This document shows positions 5,410-7,890 of a stretch of DNA of 7,890 bases, one piece after another; the first letter of the stretch is position 1, and each line of letters opens with the position of its first letter. Source of the DNA: Fidelibacterota bacterium. Its GTDB lineage: Bacteria; Fidelibacterota; Marinisomatia; SCGC-AAA003-L08; D37C17. The notes under the pieces are model-generated. The model was not told where the DNA came from. It saw nothing but the letters and a program-made list of their open reading frames with translations, and did no database searches. The position numbers and the translations under genes were made by a program. The stretch lies in NCBI GenBank assembly GCA_018671635.1, contig JABHHG010000220.1:1-7890 (forward strand). The letters run 5' to 3'.

Positions 5410-6912
5410 TTATTCTCCAATAATTATATTGACAATAGCAATAATATCTAATACATTAATAACCCCATCACTATTCACATCTGCCGCGATAGATGCCTGA
5501 AAATCAGGTTCTGAATAAGATAAAATAAAATTTACTATATTTACTATATCTAATACATTGATAATATTATCATCATTCACATCACCTAAATTGATATTAT
5601 TGATACCTAAGTAAATTGACTCATTTACTGATTCATGAGCTGTGAATGTAATAGTAATGGTATCTAACAGAATATCATTTTGAATAACTTCAAATTCATA
5701 TTCACCATGGGGAAAACCAATATTAAATTGCCCTACCATATTGGTAAAAAATGATTTCTCATTCAACGCTGACTTCAACTCAACATTTAGCAAGGCTTGG
5801 CCATCCTCATTATACAGATTTCCAATTCTCCAACTTGCATATTTGGGAGAATAATCTAATATAAAAAGTCCATTTTGCATATCGCTAGCATAGAGCATCC
5901 CATTTTGAGCAAAAGGATATGCACCCCAACATCCATTATAACCGGTATAATCATTGGCAGGATATGTATCATATGCCGCCACTTCTACTGGATTCTCTGG
6001 GTCAAAAATATCTATAATTTTAACCCCGGTAGTATAATGAGATATTATGAGTTGATCATCCATTACATGTACATTATGGGCCAAGTTATTTTCGCCCAAA
6101 TAATCACTTACCAAATTGATATTACCTAGATCTTGAATATCCCAAATTTTTACAGAGATTAGATCTGTTTCTTCAGTCGTAATAAGATGCGTGCCCGAAT
6201 CATTTAGCCATGCATTATGGGCGTATCCAATCACAGAGATGGATGCTAAACTAATTGGGTCGGAAATATCAGAAATATCATAAATGCTAAACTGATTGCT
6301 CCACCCCTCAGATACATAGGCGAAATCATCACGAGTGTAAATATCATGACAGTCAATCCCATCATTTCCACTGAAAGTTCCAACTTGAATGGGGTTTTCA
6401 GGATTAGAAATATCCACCACCTTAATATTGTCTGGATAACTATTTTCTATGAATGCGTACTCACTTGCCTCATCTATCCATAAATTATGTGAACGGCCCA
6501 CCCCAGTATATGTATCTAACTTGATAGGTTCCCCATTGGGAAGTGGTGATAGATCAATCACTTGCATACCCACATCGTCACCAGTCATTTCATTTACGAT
6601 ATATAAGATATCACCATTGGTTTTATAATCACGATGGTAATACATATCATTTTCTGAGGGGCCCGGAATATCACTAATCAACTGTGGATTTTGAGGATCG
6701 GAGCTCACATCATAAATATACGTACCATAGCGATAGCCCACAATGGCATACTCAATGCCCGTTTCATCGGTATAACCCCACACATCTGACACGCCATAAT
6801 TTCCATTACTGTTCTGCGCCTCCACATGAATAGTTTGAACTAAATCAATATTAAAATTCACTGCAGAGAATACGATATTTACTAAAATAGATAAAATAAG
6901 CATATGATTCAT
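5410..6912 (-). CDS. Secreted choice-of-anchor B (LVIVD-repeat) protein with a dockerin-like C-terminal tail
   Basis: This 500-residue protein has a short hydrophobic N-terminus (LILSILVNIVFSA at 5-17) that could be a signal peptide, though it lacks the usual Lys or Arg. Residues of about 35-355 carry beta-propeller-like LVIVD repeats, such as VVDISNPENPIQVGTF, IYDISDISDPISLA and IIDIFDPENPVEVAAY. The HN-x-W/HN-x-H motifs and GCWGAYPF (327-334) are typical of choice-of-anchor B proteins. Residues of about 362-440 resemble a carboxypeptidase-regulatory-like beta sandwich. Residues 443-500 hold two dockerin-type calcium-binding repeats, DVNDDNIINVLD and DVNSDGVINVLD. These tails are frequent on Marinimicrobia secreted proteins and may act in sorting or anchoring. 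An extracellular or surface location is likely and the ligand is unknown. An in-frame stop lies three codons before the chosen ATG. No Shine-Dalgarno sequence is visible. It follows the transporter gene by 56 nt and has no strong terminator of its own. Confidence 0.85.
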   Translation of the reverse strand: MNHMLILSILVNIVFSAVNFNIDLVQTIHVEAQNSNGNYGVSDVWGYTDETGIEYAIVGYRYGTYIYDVSSDPQNPQLISDIPGPSENDMYYHRDYKTNGDILYIVNEMTGDDVGMQVIDLSPLPNGEPIKLDTYTGVGRSHNLWIDEASEYAFIENSYPDNIKVVDISNPENPIQVGTFSGNDGIDCHDIYTRDDFAYVSEGWSNQFSIYDISDISDPISLASISVIGYAHNAWLNDSGTHLITTEETDLISVKIWDIQDLGNINLVSDYLGENNLAHNVHVMDDQLIISHYTTGVKIIDIFDPENPVEVAAYDTYPANDYTGYNGCWGAYPFAQNGMLYASDMQNGLFILDYSPKYASWRIGNLYNEDGQALLNVELKSALNEKSFFTNMVGQFNIGFPHGEYEFEVIQNDILLDTITITFTAHESVNESIYLGINNINLGDVNDDNIINVLDIVNIVNFILSYSEPDFQASIAADVNSDGVINVLDIIAIVNIIIGE

Positions 6913-6968
6913 GGACTGAATTTACAGGCGTTCACCCATGCAAGGCTGTGTTAATTTGTATCAGGATG

Positions 6969-7724
6969 TTATATGAATTCGGCCACTATCAAACGGATTG
7001 CAATCAACAATAATGTCAACCGAAATAACTGTTTGAATAATTTCTCGGGAATAAAACTTAATATTTTCTTACCTACATTTGTCCCTACAAAGACGGCTAC
7101 CACCATGGGAAGCAATAAGTCATAGGATTGAATATAATTAAATTTGAAGAAGATAATAAATAAGGGGATTTTTCCAAAATGAGACATCATTTGGCAGGCG
7201 GCTTTATTGGCAATTATATTCTCCTTGGTCAACATTGCACCCAAGAAAAAGGGGGCAATCAATGGACCTGTGGCACCCACAAATACTGAACTGACGCCAC
7301 TGAGGGCTCCAACTCCAATAAATGATTTAGAATGCTTCTCTTTTTTGGGACCTTTCAAAAAGAGATACCAAATTATAAATAGACCAATAATGGGTTTGAG
7401 GAAGTCAACTTTAATTTGGTTAGCAGATTCAACATTGAATAATTGAATCAATGTAAAAATGATAATGGCTGATGCTGATAATCCCACCATTACACCTATA
7501 CCAAATTCTTTTAGAATATCTTTCTTTAGATGTACTTTAAATACATAGGTTCGCGTGGTATTGCTAACTAACTGAATGATACCATGTAGGGCGATTACCA
7601 TATATCCTTCGGGAATAATTATGGCCATGATGCCCAATAGAATGATTCCCCCCCCCATACCCAAAACGGCTGAGATGGATGATGTAATGAATGCAGCAAT
7701 GATTAAAATGAAGGTTTCCATCAT
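6969..7724 (-). CDS. TauE/SafE-family membrane transporter (putative sulfite/organic anion exporter)
   Basis: This 251-residue, very hydrophobic protein has about eight predicted membrane segments. It shows the two half-repeats of the TauE/SafE (DUF81) family: SSISAVLGMGGGIIL at 15-29 mirrored by ALSGVSSVFVGATGPLIAP at 140-158, and HGIIQLVSNTTR at 47-58 mirrored by KAACQMMSHFGK at 174-185. It is therefore an inner-membrane protein. Characterised members move sulfite, sulfoacetate or related anions, but most are untested. A cysteine-biosynthesis operon lies two genes downstream, so sulfite or a sulfonate is an attractive substrate. However, the intervening gene and the attenuator make common regulation unlikely. 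The start is one of two consecutive ATGs (7724 or 7721). No Shine-Dalgarno sequence is apparent. Confidence 0.85.
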   Translation of the reverse strand: MMETFILIIAAFITSSISAVLGMGGGIILLGIMAIIIPEGYMVIALHGIIQLVSNTTRTYVFKVHLKKDILKEFGIGVMVGLSASAIIIFTLIQLFNVESANQIKVDFLKPIIGLFIIWYLFLKGPKKEKHSKSFIGVGALSGVSSVFVGATGPLIAPFFLGAMLTKENIIANKAACQMMSHFGKIPLFIIFFKFNYIQSYDLLLPMVVAVFVGTNVGKKILSFIPEKLFKQLFRLTLLLIAIRLIVAEFI

Positions 7725-7760
7725 AGAAAATTTAGGCTTAAAACTGAATTATATGTGAAG

Positions 7761-7810
7761 GGAGATAAATTATATCTTTACGAAGATAAAATTTATGGGT
7801 AAGGAGATAA
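7761..7810. repeat. Three 8-bp direct repeats with a 21-bp period between divergent genes
   Basis: GGAGATAA (7761-7768), GAAGATAA (7782-7789) and GGAGATAA (7803-7810) start exactly 21 bp apart, about two helical turns, so all three lie on the same face of the DNA. The sequence between them is AT-rich and only loosely alike. The middle copy also overlaps a perfect inverted repeat, TATCTT-TACG-AAGATA (7773-7788). They lie between the transporter gene (minus) and the putative gene starting at 7827 (plus). A regulator binding array is plausible. No regulator can be named. Confidence 0.5.
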
Positions 7811-7826
7811 CTTATTTTTAATTTAA

Positions 7827-7890
7827 ATGAATACATCTACAGAGAGGTGGAACCGCTTTGCAATCGCGGAGATTTGCCTTAAATTTAATT
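7827..7890 (+). CDS. Possible start of a divergent gene, cut by the window end
   Basis: An ATG opens 21 codons that run off the window end, reading MNTSTERWNRFAIAEI and then CLKFN. Base composition rises in G+C within this stretch compared with the AT-rich spacer before it, which fits coding sequence, and the residues look like an ordinary protein N-terminus. The nearest Shine-Dalgarno-like AAGGAG (7801-7806) is 20 nt upstream, too far to be useful. The fragment is too short to recognise a family, so the call is tentative. Confidence 0.4.
   Translation, partial: MNTSTERWNRFAIAEICLKFN

Noticed and set aside
7748..7774. Two TATAAT-like boxes (7748-7753 and 7769-7774, minus) before the transporter gene
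   Set aside because: No matching -35 element at proper spacing, and such boxes are expected by chance in AT-rich DNA.

Overview
The window is an AT-rich piece of bacterial chromosome in which nearly every gene lies on the minus strand. I read it as a marine member of the FCB superphylum, most likely Candidatus Marinimicrobia (Neomarinimicrobiota, SAR406). The main reason is the dockerin-like tail on the secreted protein at 5410-6912, whose two repeats of the type DVNxDGxINVLD recur on secreted proteins of that group. The AT-rich composition and a Bacteroidota-like promoter motif agree with this. It is an inference, not a proven assignment.

The centre (281-5333, minus) is an assimilatory sulfate-reduction operon. 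In transcription order it holds a short cysteine-rich leader peptide, a siroheme/4Fe-4S sulfite reductase (sir), a 168-residue conserved protein of unknown function, an iron-sulfur APS reductase (cysH), and a fused siroheme synthase (cysG). CysH turns APS into sulfite, Sir reduces sulfite to sulfide, and CysG makes the siroheme that Sir needs. The genes are tightly packed: two junctions are TAATG overlaps and the third has an 8-nt gap. ATP sulfurylase and cysteine synthase are not in the window.

The most interesting element is the sir leader (5182-5368). A 29-codon open frame encodes five cysteines within six codons and ends just before a strong intrinsic terminator that lies directly in front of sir. 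Three segments of the leader can pair in two mutually exclusive ways (1:2 with 3:4, or 2:3). The stop codon lies in segment 2, and the Cys codons follow segment 1. This is the architecture of a trp-type ribosome-mediated attenuator, here apparently sensing charged tRNA-Cys. A TTTG-N20-TAAGTTTG motif ends three bases before the leader ATG and no Shine-Dalgarno sequence precedes it, so the leader may be translated from a leaderless mRNA.

Upstream of this operon are a secreted choice-of-anchor-B/LVIVD-repeat protein with a dockerin-like tail (5410-6912) and a TauE/SafE-family membrane transporter (6969-7724), both on the minus strand. Beyond them, an intergenic stretch holds three direct repeats with an exact 21-bp period. 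It is followed by what looks like the start of a divergent plus-strand gene (from 7827) that runs off the end. At the other end (1-191, minus) is the 5' part of a secreted protein gene whose start and signal peptide appear to be in different frames, which suggests a one-base deletion.
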